From positions 1 through 24,147 of the IMG/VR virus record IMGVR_UViG_3300018410_000047: 24,147 nucleotides of DNA; one strand, given 5' to 3'. The first letter of the stretch is position 1, and every line of letters begins with the position of its first letter. The notes under the pieces were generated by a model. That model did no database searches. It was not told the DNA's origin and was given only the letters and a program-made list of their open reading frames with translations. This document shows positions 6,319 to 16,400 of this stretch, piece after piece. The DNA comes from a virus. The position numbers were made by a program, and so were the translations under genes.

Positions 6319-7359
6319 ATGCGAATCGAAAACATTCTCCGAGATAAAGTTTACATTTTTGCCAGTTCTCCTCAAACAACTGACACAGAAAAAAACATCT
6401 TAAAAACTATCGCGGCCAAAAATAATCTTGGTGAAATTTCTCAAACTTTTGTTGTTGACAATAACGATGACTACGATTCCTACAGGATAGTCTCAAATAA
6501 AGGCCAATTCTTGGCAAAAATATCTTTGGACGCTTTAAATAAATCCTTGCAAAAAGATTTCGCGGCTCTGGAAGAATTAAAATTTGGCGGCGGATTTCCA
6601 ATTCCAATTCGCCTTGGAGAAATTAAAGATTATGGCGCAAATTATTCTTTGTCCACTTGGATCAACAAGGACAACTGCGCGTCTTTTGGGAAATCAACGC
6701 TATCTCAAAACGAACAGGGTTTTTTGTCGTTCTTAAACTCTCTGCAAGAAAATTGTCAAAGTCTTCCTTCGTTCAGCGAAAAACTAGCAGATAATTATTT
6801 TGGGGCCGAAAGTTTTTTATACTCAGAGTTGCGCAAAGCAGATTTCGGCGAAGATCAGGAAATCATTGATTTATGTTTCAAGGAAACAGGGGAAACCAAA
6901 AACATCATCAAAAACCTATACGACGCTTCAATGGAGGGCTCTAATTTTTGTCACGGCGAAATCTCTCCTTCAAGGTTACTTTTTCACGAAGGAAGTTTTT
7001 CCATGATTAATTTTGAAAATTCTTTTCGCGGCAATCGGTTGTTGGACATTCTTTCTCTCAAATACGAGTTCTTTCTAAGTGAGCAAATGGAAAACCACTT
7101 GCTTCAAGAATACAAGAAAACCAACAACTTTTCGCCCGCTGAATTTCAGAAATGTTCTCAAATAGTTCGCGCCATGAAGTTTTTGGCGTTAATCGAGGAG
7201 CTTATCAAACAAGTTTATCTTTATAAAGGATTGCGCCAGAGAAAACTGCTAGAGCTTACTGAAAAAATGAGCCGCTCGTTTGGATATTTTTATGGATTTC
7301 CACCTTTTGAGCGACATAGAGACAAGATTGGTGAACTATTCAGCCACAGTGTCATTTAA
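6319..7359 (+). CDS. aminoglycoside-phosphotransferase (APH)-fold protein, probable pseudokinase
   Basis: The order of motifs follows the APH/choline-kinase fold. A strand carries a candidate ATP-binding Lys (FLAKIS, K67). The catalytic-loop equivalent is HGEISPSRLLF (212-222), where the family has HGDxxxxN. The metal-site equivalent is INFENS (230-235), where the family has IDWE or IDFE. A following RLLDILSL matches the usual YDLA segment. The catalytic Asp is thus Glu214, the Asn is Arg219 and the metal Asp is Asn231, so ordinary kinase activity is doubtful. The match is by eye and the family call is moderate. It starts right after a terminator with its own promoter-like motif. Its stop overlaps by 3 bases that of the converging tail operon. 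There is no Shine-Dalgarno sequence, signal peptide or membrane segment. Confidence 0.6.
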   Translation: MRIENILRDKVYIFASSPQTTDTEKNILKTIAAKNNLGEISQTFVVDNNDDYDSYRIVSNKGQFLAKISLDALNKSLQKDFAALEELKFGGGFPIPIRLGEIKDYGANYSLSTWINKDNCASFGKSTLSQNEQGFLSFLNSLQENCQSLPSFSEKLADNYFGAESFLYSELRKADFGEDQEIIDLCFKETGETKNIIKNLYDASMEGSNFCHGEISPSRLLFHEGSFSMINFENSFRGNRLLDILSLKYEFFLSEQMENHLLQEYKKTNNFSPAEFQKCSQIVRAMKFLALIEELIKQVYLYKGLRQRKLLELTEKMSRSFGYFYGFPPFERHRDKIGELFSHSVI

Positions 7360-8747
7360 AGACGTGGATGCCAAACGCCAGAACCGTTTCTCATTCCAGC
7401 GCAGGTAAGAGTAATAACTCTTCCGTACGTGCCAGTTGGTAAGTCATTGTTATGAGCAGCGCTTGTGCTACAGCCAGTCAAAAGTAAAGCCTGCTCTCCT
7501 ATTCTTCCAGAATAAGCCGTGATCCAAATACCTGTTCCTGGAGCAACAGCGATTCCGCCATTCCAAAAATTACTCATTGTCAAGGTGTCGATTCTAGAGG
7601 TTCCAATACCGCTAGCAACAACATAAGGCTTAACAAAAGTTTCAAAAGATACAGAATTTCCAGTATTGCCAACAACAGTTAGGTTGCCACTGATTCTAGT
7701 GGAGCCACTAATATTAGCATTACCAACGACAGTAGAGTTTCCAGTGACAGTTTGAGTTCCTGTAAATGTGGATGAACCACTTTGAAATAAATCGCCCGAA
7801 ATTCTCTGGGTTTCAAAGAAAGATGTTCCTTTGAAAGTCGCACCGCCAGTAAAATATGCTTGACTGGAAACTCTAAGAGAGCCTGTTAAATTGTAGTCGC
7901 CAGTTTGATCAACGTTCTGGTTAATTCCGAGACGGTCAGCAGGGCTGGAACCAGTCGTGAAAAAAGTAGAACCTTTAACTAAAACTGCGCCGCCATTTAC
8001 TGTAAAATCGCCAGTAAGATTAGTGCTTCCACCAACACTAAGATTCCCAATTAAAAAAGAATTTCCTGTTTGACGAATTGTTCCGTCGTGAAAGAAATCA
8101 CCCGTAAGAGTTGCCCGACCTTCGTGAGAAAAAGCTCCTGTAGCTGTAACTCCAGAATGAGCGATTAAGCCACCTCTAAAATTAGCTGCGCCAGAAACAT
8201 TTTGGCCCGCTTCAAAAAATACAGAAGATTTGAATGAAACAGTTGACCCGAAAACATTTTGGCCGCTAAAATTATTGTTCCCAGAAAAATTGCTAGCGCC
8301 CGAAAAAGTTGATGTACCGCCAAAAGAGCTTTCGCCAGTTACTCTAATGTTTTCAAAGAACCCTGTTCCTGTAACAGTTATGGCTGATAAACCAGTAGCG
8401 GCAATGTTAATGTTAGCGTTTAGCGAACCAAGAATCGTAACATTGCCATTGAAATGGGCGTTGTCACCAGAAAACCCCGTCGCATAAGCCATGCCGAAAC
8501 GCTTCGTTGGGGAGCCAAGAGGAACCAACCCATTAGAATGCGGCGAAAGCTCGCCAGAAACGCTGCCAGAAGCCTTGAAAAGACCATCTGCTACTAATTG
8601 GCTAGCAAAAGTCTTGTTTCCAGTGACGGTTTGATTTCCTGTAGAGTAAATAACTCCAGAAGAGTTGGGGAAAAGTCCGCTGTGAACTGCATTGATCGCT
8701 TGATCAAGTCTTGCAGAAGAGTTTGTAAGTGAAAAAACGCCAGCCAT
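7356..8747 (-). CDS. repeat-rich tail fibre or tail appendage protein
   Basis: The N-terminus (MAGVFSLTNSSARLDQAINA) resembles a short attachment segment. GNQTVTGNKTFAS (38-50) is a repeat type common in phage fibres. A long Gly/Ser/Thr-rich part (about 90-365) follows, made of short strands with alternating phrases such as STFSGASNFSGNNNFSG and GNANISGSTRISGNLTVVG, likely a trimeric beta-helix or beta-prism shaft. The last 90 residues are less repetitive and end GSGVWHPRL; they may be the tip. It is the last gene of the tail operon and follows the 551-aa tail protein after 21 bases, with AAGGA before the ATG. Receptor binding is inferred from position and type only. No enzymatic motif is seen. 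Confidence 0.8.
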   Translation of the reverse strand: MAGVFSLTNSSARLDQAINAVHSGLFPNSSGVIYSTGNQTVTGNKTFASQLVADGLFKASGSVSGELSPHSNGLVPLGSPTKRFGMAYATGFSGDNAHFNGNVTILGSLNANINIAATGLSAITVTGTGFFENIRVTGESSFGGTSTFSGASNFSGNNNFSGQNVFGSTVSFKSSVFFEAGQNVSGAANFRGGLIAHSGVTATGAFSHEGRATLTGDFFHDGTIRQTGNSFLIGNLSVGGSTNLTGDFTVNGGAVLVKGSTFFTTGSSPADRLGINQNVDQTGDYNLTGSLRVSSQAYFTGGATFKGTSFFETQRISGDLFQSGSSTFTGTQTVTGNSTVVGNANISGSTRISGNLTVVGNTGNSVSFETFVKPYVVASGIGTSRIDTLTMSNFWNGGIAVAPGTGIWITAYSGRIGEQALLLTGCSTSAAHNNDLPTGTYGRVITLTCAGMRNGSGVWHPRL

Positions 8748-8768
8748 ATTCCTTAGATAGATTTACAC

Positions 8769-10424
8769 TTAGGGAATATATACTGATAACGGCGCTCCAA
8801 TTGTCACGTTGCCAAAATAATGAGCCTTCACCCTATACCAAAGAGTAATTCCGAAAGCTGGAAGATTTTCATCGAAATACTGGGTATCTGAAGTATAAAT
8901 TCTCTGCAATTCTTGATAATTAGTTCCGTCAGTTGATCTTTCTAGTGCGTGGTAATCGAAAACGTCAGAAAGTTGCCACTCGACAATAACAGATTCGTTC
9001 ACTCCTTGATAAGCAGCAGACAAAATATCTGGCGCTGGACTTGGAGGGGAAACATATAAGCAAGCATTCATATCCTCTTCTGTCCAGTTATCAGCAAGAA
9101 TTAAATTATTTTCGCCATCAAGTAAGTAATTTTTCTCACAGTTTTCGTCGTAAATATACAAGAATGGGTCAATAGTCAGCAAATTTCCACTTGGGTCGTA
9201 GATTTTTCTAGAATCAGATGAGTATAAATGAGGAGGTTGAGCGCCGTCAGATAAGACTCCAAATTTCTGCATCAGTCCGCCGCTTTCGCTGCATTGGAAG
9301 GAAAAGGAAAACTCAGAAGTTACCAACTCATTAATCGGAAAACTCTGGGAGTAAGAATTTAATTTAGCCGCTTCTAATTTTAAACTTCTGCTTTCCGTGA
9401 AAAATCCAGTTGGCCCGAGCGTTCCAGTAGTCAAGAATCCAGATAATTCAGCAAAACTTTTGCCCGATAAATAAACTTCTTGGGGGTCTAAAAAGTTCAA
9501 AACCACATTTTGTTTTTGCATTCCGCCCATGATTCCAGAAAAACTTCCAGTTGAATACTGAGAAACGATGGACGAAACATTGAGTTGCCCTTGAACAGGA
9601 TATTTAATTTTGCGCCCGCAAGGAAAATTACTGCCAAAACGATAACTCGTTTCGCGAGGAATAGAAAGTCCAAAGTCTAATGACTGAATCTTGGCATCTT
9701 TTAGCGGCGAAATAATTGCAGACGGCGTTTCTAAATTTTCCGCGCCCATATAGAATTTTACCTCAGTTGTGGGCAAAATCGGTTGAGCCTCTTTGGTTAG
9801 TTCGTCAAGCGCTACTCTAATTTGCGGCCAATCAAGAGATAAATAATGAAGCGGCGAATCTCCTGAGTTTAAATCTACGTTGGGCATTTTTACCCTGTCG
9901 CCAGAAACTATGCTTGCCTCAATGTTTGACGAAACAAAAGATGCTGTAGCTCTTGCCAAATCACTCACGCGCATAGAGAATCCATACTGAGTGATAAAAC
10001 AATTTCCCAAGGCCAAGCACTCAACGCCATTTAAACTTTCGGCGTTTCTAATTTGATTAATGAAGTCATACGACTGTTTTTCAGAGGTAAACAAATAAAC
10101 ATTAAAGCTAGACTCAGAGCGGCCATTTAAAACACTAAGAAACTCATTATTGTATCCAAAATTGAGCCCTAAAACATTTTCATTAGCAAAAGTCCGAGTA
10201 GGAATGAAAGACAAGTCAAAAGAAATCTCTGGCGCAAAACTAGGTTCTTCGTAAGCTAGTTTTTGTGAACCAACTTGACCCGCTGAAACTTTCGGAATCT
10301 CCACGCTAAAGCCAAAAGAATCTTGAAGACCCAAGAACGACAAGCCTCTTTGATCGCCGTTGCCTGAATCGTAAGAATCTACAGCGACAAGAATAGAGTT
10401 GCTTTTAATGTAATGTCTGCTCAT
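8769..10424 (-). CDS. tail-tube-like structural protein with a C-terminal FN3-like domain, 551 aa
   Basis: Two beta-rich tail-tube-like units can be seen (about 1-170 and 215-395). Both resemble the two halves of the 263-aa protein encoded upstream. SFGFSVEIPKVSAG and GNCFITQYGFSMRVSDLARA line up with similar strand patterns there. The last 90 residues have the fibronectin type III pattern (APDILSAAYQG, VIVEWQLSDVFDY, LERSTDGTNYQEL, LWYRVKAHY). It is probably a distal tail or tail-tip component. The ATG at 10424 overlaps the previous TGA as ATGA, with GGAGA placed 5 bases upstream, so translation is likely coupled. The exact tail role is inferred. Confidence 0.7.
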   Translation of the reverse strand: MSRHYIKSNSILVAVDSYDSGNGDQRGLSFLGLQDSFGFSVEIPKVSAGQVGSQKLAYEEPSFAPEISFDLSFIPTRTFANENVLGLNFGYNNEFLSVLNGRSESSFNVYLFTSEKQSYDFINQIRNAESLNGVECLALGNCFITQYGFSMRVSDLARATASFVSSNIEASIVSGDRVKMPNVDLNSGDSPLHYLSLDWPQIRVALDELTKEAQPILPTTEVKFYMGAENLETPSAIISPLKDAKIQSLDFGLSIPRETSYRFGSNFPCGRKIKYPVQGQLNVSSIVSQYSTGSFSGIMGGMQKQNVVLNFLDPQEVYLSGKSFAELSGFLTTGTLGPTGFFTESRSLKLEAAKLNSYSQSFPINELVTSEFSFSFQCSESGGLMQKFGVLSDGAQPPHLYSSDSRKIYDPSGNLLTIDPFLYIYDENCEKNYLLDGENNLILADNWTEEDMNACLYVSPPSPAPDILSAAYQGVNESVIVEWQLSDVFDYHALERSTDGTNYQELQRIYTSDTQYFDENLPAFGITLWYRVKAHYFGNVTIGAPLSVYIP

Positions 10425-12682
10425 AAAATCTCCAATCCGTGTTTTGCGCCCAAGTCTCTCATTACTTTACCAAAGTTCACGTCGCCAGTGAACAAAGCAA
10501 TCTCAGAAATCTCTCCAACAAAACCATTTTGCCCGCTTAAAATTCCGCTAGCGCCGTATCTTGGAAGACCAATCGACCCTGGCAAAACAATATTCGATGT
10601 TCCAAGTCTTGGAGCGCCAGTAATTGGTGTTTGAGAGTTAATTGAACCAGAAACAACAACGCCGCTCGTATAAATACCAACAACATTATAGCCAGTAGAA
10701 AGTTCCCCAAGCTGAGTGCTTCCCATGTTTGTTTTTGACAAGAGCTTGTTGCCAGAAACGTACATGCCACGATTCCAGTAATCTGAAAACACACACATCA
10801 TTCCACTACTCGCTGGCTTTACCACGGCAAAAATAGAATAATGAATCGGCGAATTTAAAGAATTAACCTGCGCCAAGCAAGATTCCCCATTAAATCTCAA
10901 AGCACTTCTGCCGCCAGCAAATTCATCTTTTATAATTTCTGGCTTAAGGCTATCAGATACAACGATCCTAGAAGCATCAAAATTTCTAATAGAATCATCC
11001 CAAGTGAATATATGTTCTCCATTTTGCTTGTCTTTTAGCGAGTCTTGATTAAAATACAAAACTGGCTTACCGTAACCAGAAACATCTAGCGGCGTTTTCG
11101 CGTTATCGAAAGAAAGATTCCATCCTCTCCATCCAAGAACGGCGAAATCATTTAATGAACTGGCTGGCAGAGGAGAATTAGAGGCAAAATCCACATAATT
11201 AGAATCTGCCGCTAAAAATTCCCCAGAAAAGTTCTCGTAGTTCACTAAAGCATCAAGGGCCGAAGAAAAAGAAGCGCCGCTAATCTTATTTCCGCCGCAT
11301 TTAATCCCAGTGATTCCAGAACACCTTGTTAAATCCAAGGATGAGATTCTGTTGTTGGAAATGTTCAAACTCTTCAAAGATTTCATTAAGCCTAAGTCAA
11401 GCTCCTTTAATGAGTTATTTGATAAATCGACGTAAGAAAGTTTCTTGTTATTGGAGAAATTAATTGTCTCAAGATTGCAAGAACTTAAATCCAGTTCTCT
11501 CAACGAGCTAGATTCTGCAACATTGAACGACCACAAAAACTGATTGTGCGCCTCAATTTTCTCTGGAGCGCCGAAAATTGAAACTGTTTGGGGCGAGTTT
11601 TGCCAATTAATTTTAATTTCCCCGTCACTGAAAACATTTTGAATATCTCCTGACTTGATAACCGTTGCGCCGTTCTGGCTTTCGAGAGAGAACTCTAAAT
11701 GGTCAGTGGAATCTCTTTGAGAAAAAGAAACGCTTGGAGAATTATTCTTGGGCAAAATGCCTAGCGAATCTTCCACTAAATCCAACTCAACAGTGTTCGA
11801 GTTTTGAAAAATCCATGTATGCCTCCACGTTGGGCAATAAAAAACTTTCGGGCGATTGTAGATTTTTGGAATCTGATATTGAAATTTTAATTCGCCGAAT
11901 TTACTTTCCGCAAAATGAAGAATAGCTTTTGTTTGAACGTCGCTAAGACCTTCAAATTTCAGCGTTAAGTTTTCAATAGAGTGAATGTTTTTCTTTGTCT
12001 TTATTCGAGAATAGAAAGAGTTGTTGAACTCCATCTTTGAAACATCAGGCTTTGATGAAATTGAATAATCAAGAGACTCGTTTAAGAAAAGATTTTGCGT
12101 CCACAAACTTCCAGAGGAGAATGGGCCGTTTTCGTAAGTTGAAAAATGTTCGCCCGTGCAATAAAAGTAATTGTTGAATTTATTTTGGCCGTCATAGTCA
12201 AAATATCTAATCTCATAAGGCTGAACAAGTTCCCCAGTTTTCCAAATTTTAAAAGTGTTATCGACAAAAGCTAATCCACTCCAATTTAATTGCGGCGAAC
12301 GATTGTCAACAACTGCTTTTAAGGATATGTCGTTTTCAAGATTTCCTTTTGTGGCCCAAGAAAATTCATCAGCAAAACCTGTGATGGGCTTATAGATGCT
12401 AGAAGAGTCAGAAAGAGAAACGGGCAAAACGCCGCTTCTAGATTCTAAGTAGTTGATTAACTTTTGAGCGTTAGCGTCATTAAGCTGAAAAGATAAATCA
12501 TACTCTGCGATTACAGAGTTTAAGGATTGGCCCATTCTTCTGTTGACTCTGTTTGGATAAGTCAGAGAATTAGCTCTCGTAGAAAACGTGACGCTTGATC
12601 CAAAAATTGGCTGATATTCAATAGTCTCTAAATCAGAGATGCCTGAAATGTTTCTATCCCTATCGTAAAATAAGTCGCTCAC
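10421..12682 (-). CDS. minor tail protein with gpM-like domains, leucine-rich repeats and a lectin-like C-terminus
   Basis: Two regions resemble the lambda gpM minor-tail fold. The first is about 30-127 (EYDLSFQLNDANAQKLINYL). The second is about 216-305 (LTLKFEGLSDVQTKAILHFA, FQYQIPKIYNRPKVFYCPTW, TVELDLVED). Residues 393-470 hold three to four leucine-rich repeats (LRELDLSSCNLETINF, LSYVDLSNNSLKELDL, LKSLNISNNRISSLDL). The last 150 residues (YSIFAVVKPASSGMMCVFSD to GFVGEISEIALFTGD) look like a LamG/concanavalin-type lectin jelly roll. This suggests a tail-tip protein that touches the cell surface. The start is GTG at 12682, fixed by the GTGA overlap with the previous gene and a strong GGAGG 9 bases upstream. 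Confidence 0.75.
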   Translation of the reverse strand: MSDLFYDRDRNISGISDLETIEYQPIFGSSVTFSTRANSLTYPNRVNRRMGQSLNSVIAEYDLSFQLNDANAQKLINYLESRSGVLPVSLSDSSSIYKPITGFADEFSWATKGNLENDISLKAVVDNRSPQLNWSGLAFVDNTFKIWKTGELVQPYEIRYFDYDGQNKFNNYFYCTGEHFSTYENGPFSSGSLWTQNLFLNESLDYSISSKPDVSKMEFNNSFYSRIKTKKNIHSIENLTLKFEGLSDVQTKAILHFAESKFGELKFQYQIPKIYNRPKVFYCPTWRHTWIFQNSNTVELDLVEDSLGILPKNNSPSVSFSQRDSTDHLEFSLESQNGATVIKSGDIQNVFSDGEIKINWQNSPQTVSIFGAPEKIEAHNQFLWSFNVAESSSLRELDLSSCNLETINFSNNKKLSYVDLSNNSLKELDLGLMKSLKSLNISNNRISSLDLTRCSGITGIKCGGNKISGASFSSALDALVNYENFSGEFLAADSNYVDFASNSPLPASSLNDFAVLGWRGWNLSFDNAKTPLDVSGYGKPVLYFNQDSLKDKQNGEHIFTWDDSIRNFDASRIVVSDSLKPEIIKDEFAGGRSALRFNGESCLAQVNSLNSPIHYSIFAVVKPASSGMMCVFSDYWNRGMYVSGNKLLSKTNMGSTQLGELSTGYNVVGIYTSGVVVSGSINSQTPITGAPRLGTSNIVLPGSIGLPRYGASGILSGQNGFVGEISEIALFTGDVNFGKVMRDLGAKHGLEIL

Positions 12683-13470
12683 TCTAAAAATCCTCCAAAA
12701 GTTAAGGATTTTACAGGTTGACCATCGCTAGAAACTTGGACGCTTTCACCAAGAAGAGTAGAGTTTGGAACTTCAAACGAAGATATAGAATTGTTAAGCG
12801 TTCGATCATTTATAGTTATAATAACAGAATCATCAGCCTTCTTTTCGCAGTAAGAGAAAGAATCCCTGATAGCTGAATTGGCCATTTCAATTTCCACGGA
12901 CAAAGAAACATTAATGGGCGAAATAAAATTAACTGATTGGGCCGTTCTGCCACCTTCTAAAGAGAAGATTGGCTGCTTCTGAACTTCTAAAGAATAGTTG
13001 AACGAGCGAACTCTGTTTGACGAGAAATCCAATCCAGAAACAGAGATTGTTCTTGGGGATGGGATAAACAAACCATCATTAACTTGTTCCGACAAAAAGT
13101 TTTCGCCGCTTTTAAATTCCCCTAAAATAGAAATTCTTGAAGAAACTTGCGGAATTTCTCCTACAGAACAACTCACGGAATAATTGGTCAAATAGCCGCT
13201 TTGAAAAGAATAGCTTTTGCCTCCATAAGAAAAGTTCCCAGAGAAAAAAGAATCGCCCGTAAAAGCTAACAACGGGTCAGAATAAATCAACGAACGACTA
13301 ATCTCTAAGGATGACTCGATAGGCCCATTCAAAAAATAACCAAAATTCTTTGCGCCCAAAGTTAAATAATTCTCAAGTGGGTTAGTGTACCCAAGAGATA
13401 AATTAGAAACGCCCGAAAGTTTTTGGCCGTTCAGGTAAAAAATGTTGTCTTGGTTTAGTAACTGGGTCAT
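12679..13470 (-). CDS. tail-tube-like structural protein, 263 aa
   Basis: It is all-beta, with two similar halves. The first (LNGQKLSGVSNLSLGYTNP, SLEISRSLIYSDPLLAF, GYLTNYSVSCSVGEIPQVSS) has the strand order and the long loop typical of phage tail-tube proteins. The second (VRSFNYSLEVQKQPIFSLEG, INVSLSVEIEMANS) repeats the pattern. It is a likely paralogue of the 551-aa protein two genes downstream. Because it lies directly after the tape measure, a distal-tail or tail-tip ring is as likely as the main tube. Its ATG overlaps the tape-measure TGA (ATGA). The upstream Shine-Dalgarno is weak, so re-initiation is probable. Confidence 0.65.
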   Translation of the reverse strand: MTQLLNQDNIFYLNGQKLSGVSNLSLGYTNPLENYLTLGAKNFGYFLNGPIESSLEISRSLIYSDPLLAFTGDSFFSGNFSYGGKSYSFQSGYLTNYSVSCSVGEIPQVSSRISILGEFKSGENFLSEQVNDGLFIPSPRTISVSGLDFSSNRVRSFNYSLEVQKQPIFSLEGGRTAQSVNFISPINVSLSVEIEMANSAIRDSFSYCEKKADDSVIITINDRTLNNSISSFEVPNSTLLGESVQVSSDGQPVKSLTFGGFLE

Positions 13471-16400
13471 TTTCTAAGAACTCCCCCAAGTCTTTGCTCC
13501 TTTTTCAAGATTCCAACAACAGCTTCTTCGATCATTCTGTTTAAGCGCTTAGAGTCATTAGACTGGTCGCCTTCAGTTGAAGATTTGGTATTGCCTTGTT
13601 TATCCATAGACACATTAACAACGACACTGCTTTGAGAACCCATTTTCTGAGAGAGTTCATCAAGCTTCGCGACAAGCCTTTCGTTAAGTTCCTCGGACTT
13701 CTCTTCGGAAACGCCGATGGTTGCGCCCGAATTAATTTTATTTAAATTATCCGCGCCAAGATATTTCATAGCGCGACGCTGAACAACACCTTCTCCGCCA
13801 GTGGCTAGGATTTTTGTCTCGTCTTTGTAGCCATTTCCTGGGACAACTCCACCAGCATTTCTATAAAATTCTTGATTAAGGTCTATCTTGTTGTGATATG
13901 GGTTTAATGGAAGAAGTTCGGTTGGAAAAATTGTGTTGTACAATGGTTTAGCGTTATCAACAGTAGGCAAAGGCATTGTATTTGCTCTCCACGGAGAAAC
14001 ATTAGCCGCCGACGATGAAGACCTGATAACGCTTCTAGAACCTGTATAAACAGTTGGTGATTGACGAAGATATGCCAATTCGGAAGGTAATTGGCTAACT
14101 GGATTTCCGCCAGTCATATCCGTACTTCCTAAAGTAGATGCTCCAGAACCGCCTGTGTAATAACTCAACCCCGCGCCAGCAACACTAATCGCAGACGAAA
14201 TCAACAACTGAGTCAACTGAGCTTTACGAGCTTCGTCCTGCGCCTTCTCAGCTTCAGCTATAGCTTTGAGCTGTTCTTTATATTGTTTTCTTAGATTCTG
14301 ATCTTCAAAAATAAGAGCGAGCGCTTGGTCCTTTGTTTCGGAAATCGCCGCATTCATTGGATTATCCGCTTGACGAGCAAACGTTGACAAACGAAGGCTT
14401 TCGGGTTCTAAAAACGCGCCAGCGGCACTTCCAAAGTTTCCAATTAAATCTGTGTTTCCGTTTGTATAGGCTTGGCCAGCAAAATTACGAAGATTTTTAT
14501 TGCCCTTGATCTTTCCTTGGCCGCGAGTCCCAGGAATGAATTGACCACCTGTAGCCATTCCACGAATAGAGCCATTATTCAACGCTTCAAAGAATTGCGG
14601 GCCGTATTTTTGGACGGATTTTTTGTTAATGATGTATTCGCCGCCCATCAAAAGAGTGGGAACGTCGTCCTTTGTTCCTGTGCCGCCTGTTACTTTGCCG
14701 CCAGCAGCCTTAGCTTGAACTCCGCCACTGAATAACCCACTAAGGAATTTCAAAGCGCCAGAAACAGCTCCACCTTCTCCTGTTGTGCCAGTTGTCAAGA
14801 TGTTCGCAAGATTATCAAGAGCCGCATCGCGAAGTTTATTGGCAAAAGTTAAAGCTACGTCAAGAAGAGCATCGCGAAGATTTCCAGTATTGTCTGCCGC
14901 CGCTTTCATAGCATCAGAAAGAGCATCTCTAAAACCTGTTGTGGCCGTTTCTCCGAAAGTAGAGCCAAACTGATTCATTTCGTCCTGCATTTGAGCCCGA
15001 GCATTCGCTACTCCGCCGCTAATTGAGCGCTGCTCTTTTAGTCGGGCGTTTTGAGCTTCAATTAGTTTGGAGATTTGTTTTTCAGTTGAGCCGCCTTCTT
15101 TTCTGATTCTGAAAATATCCTTCAACAAGGCCATCTCTTGGGAAAGTTGGACTTTTTGGACTTCTGTTTGGGCCGAAGAAATTTCCGACTCTTTTTCGCG
15201 TAAAGCTATTCTTTCGCTCAAGAAAGCGATTGCCTCTTCGCCAGACAATCCAGATTGAGATAAATCATCTAAAGCAGCCCTTTCAGAAAGGTTGTTCATT
15301 AATGAAGACAAGTCATTAGCCTGCAAGCGACCAACTCTATTGTCTGCCGAACGCTGGCCCAACCCGCGAGTGATTTGATCAATAGAGTCTGCATAGGCAG
15401 TTGATTCGCCAACAATCGCACCAATTAACCCCTTCTGAATTTCAAGAGCGGCGATTTGATCGTTAAGAGACTTGGTTGTATTGTTATACTCAGCATTGAC
15501 TTTTTTAATTTCTTCTTCAAGAACGTCTATGCTTGTTATCCGACCTTTTGCGAATTGATCTTGAAGGTTTATTAATTGCTCTTCCTTTTTAAGCCTCTCA
15601 TCTTCCAAGCTAAGCTGAAGAACGGAAAGTCTTAATTCGGACTCCTTGATTTTAGAAGAATCTTGTTGACGAGTAGTAAGATTTGGGTTAGAACTTTGAG
15701 CGCCAATTAATCCTATCTGGCCCTCAAGGTTAGTTTTTTGTGTTTCGATTCCAATTCTTCTTAAAGAGAAGGTTAAATCCATTAACTGCTGACGCTCACG
15801 AATCTGCGTTAGAATTTTCGCTTCGGCCTCCGCTTGCTTTCCAGAAATATCAACTTGTCTAAGCTGTTCGGCAGAAATTTGTTTTAATCCGTCTAGTCTC
15901 TCAAAAATGCGAGTCTTTAAATTGTCAGTTTCAGTGCTGCTAACAAAACTTTCTGCTGAAAATAATTGCTGAATCTTAGCTTTTGCATCATCAGCAGAAC
16001 CGCCAAGAGTTTTGATTTCAGTTAAAATTTTCTGAATATCCGTCGTTAATAGGTCAGAATCCTTGATTGTGTCAAGAGAAAGAAGTTCATTTAACCCGCT
16101 TTCGGCTTCGGAAAGAATAGATGAGCGAATCTCTCTCTGTTTAGCAAGAAGATCAAGTTGAGCCTGAAGATTAGCCTTGGAAACATCATCAATTTCAGAC
16201 GTACGAAGTCTAGTTTGAAGAATTCTCTCTTCCTCCGAAGAGAAGTCCAACTGAAGCTTCCTTAATTCAAGAGCGGCTTTAACTTGTGCCTGAGCTTGTT
16301 GAAGGTCGGAGGTTGGTCTTAACTTTCCTTTTTTTTCTTCGGGTAATGCGGCTTTCACCCCGCTTGGAGAAAATTTTGCGACAGTTTGAGTTAAGAAATT

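Noticed and set aside
8230-8487. 85-aa + strand ORF inside the fibre gene
   Set aside because: It is a shadow of the repetitive fibre coding sequence, with a repetitive proline/valine/lysine translation and no start signal.
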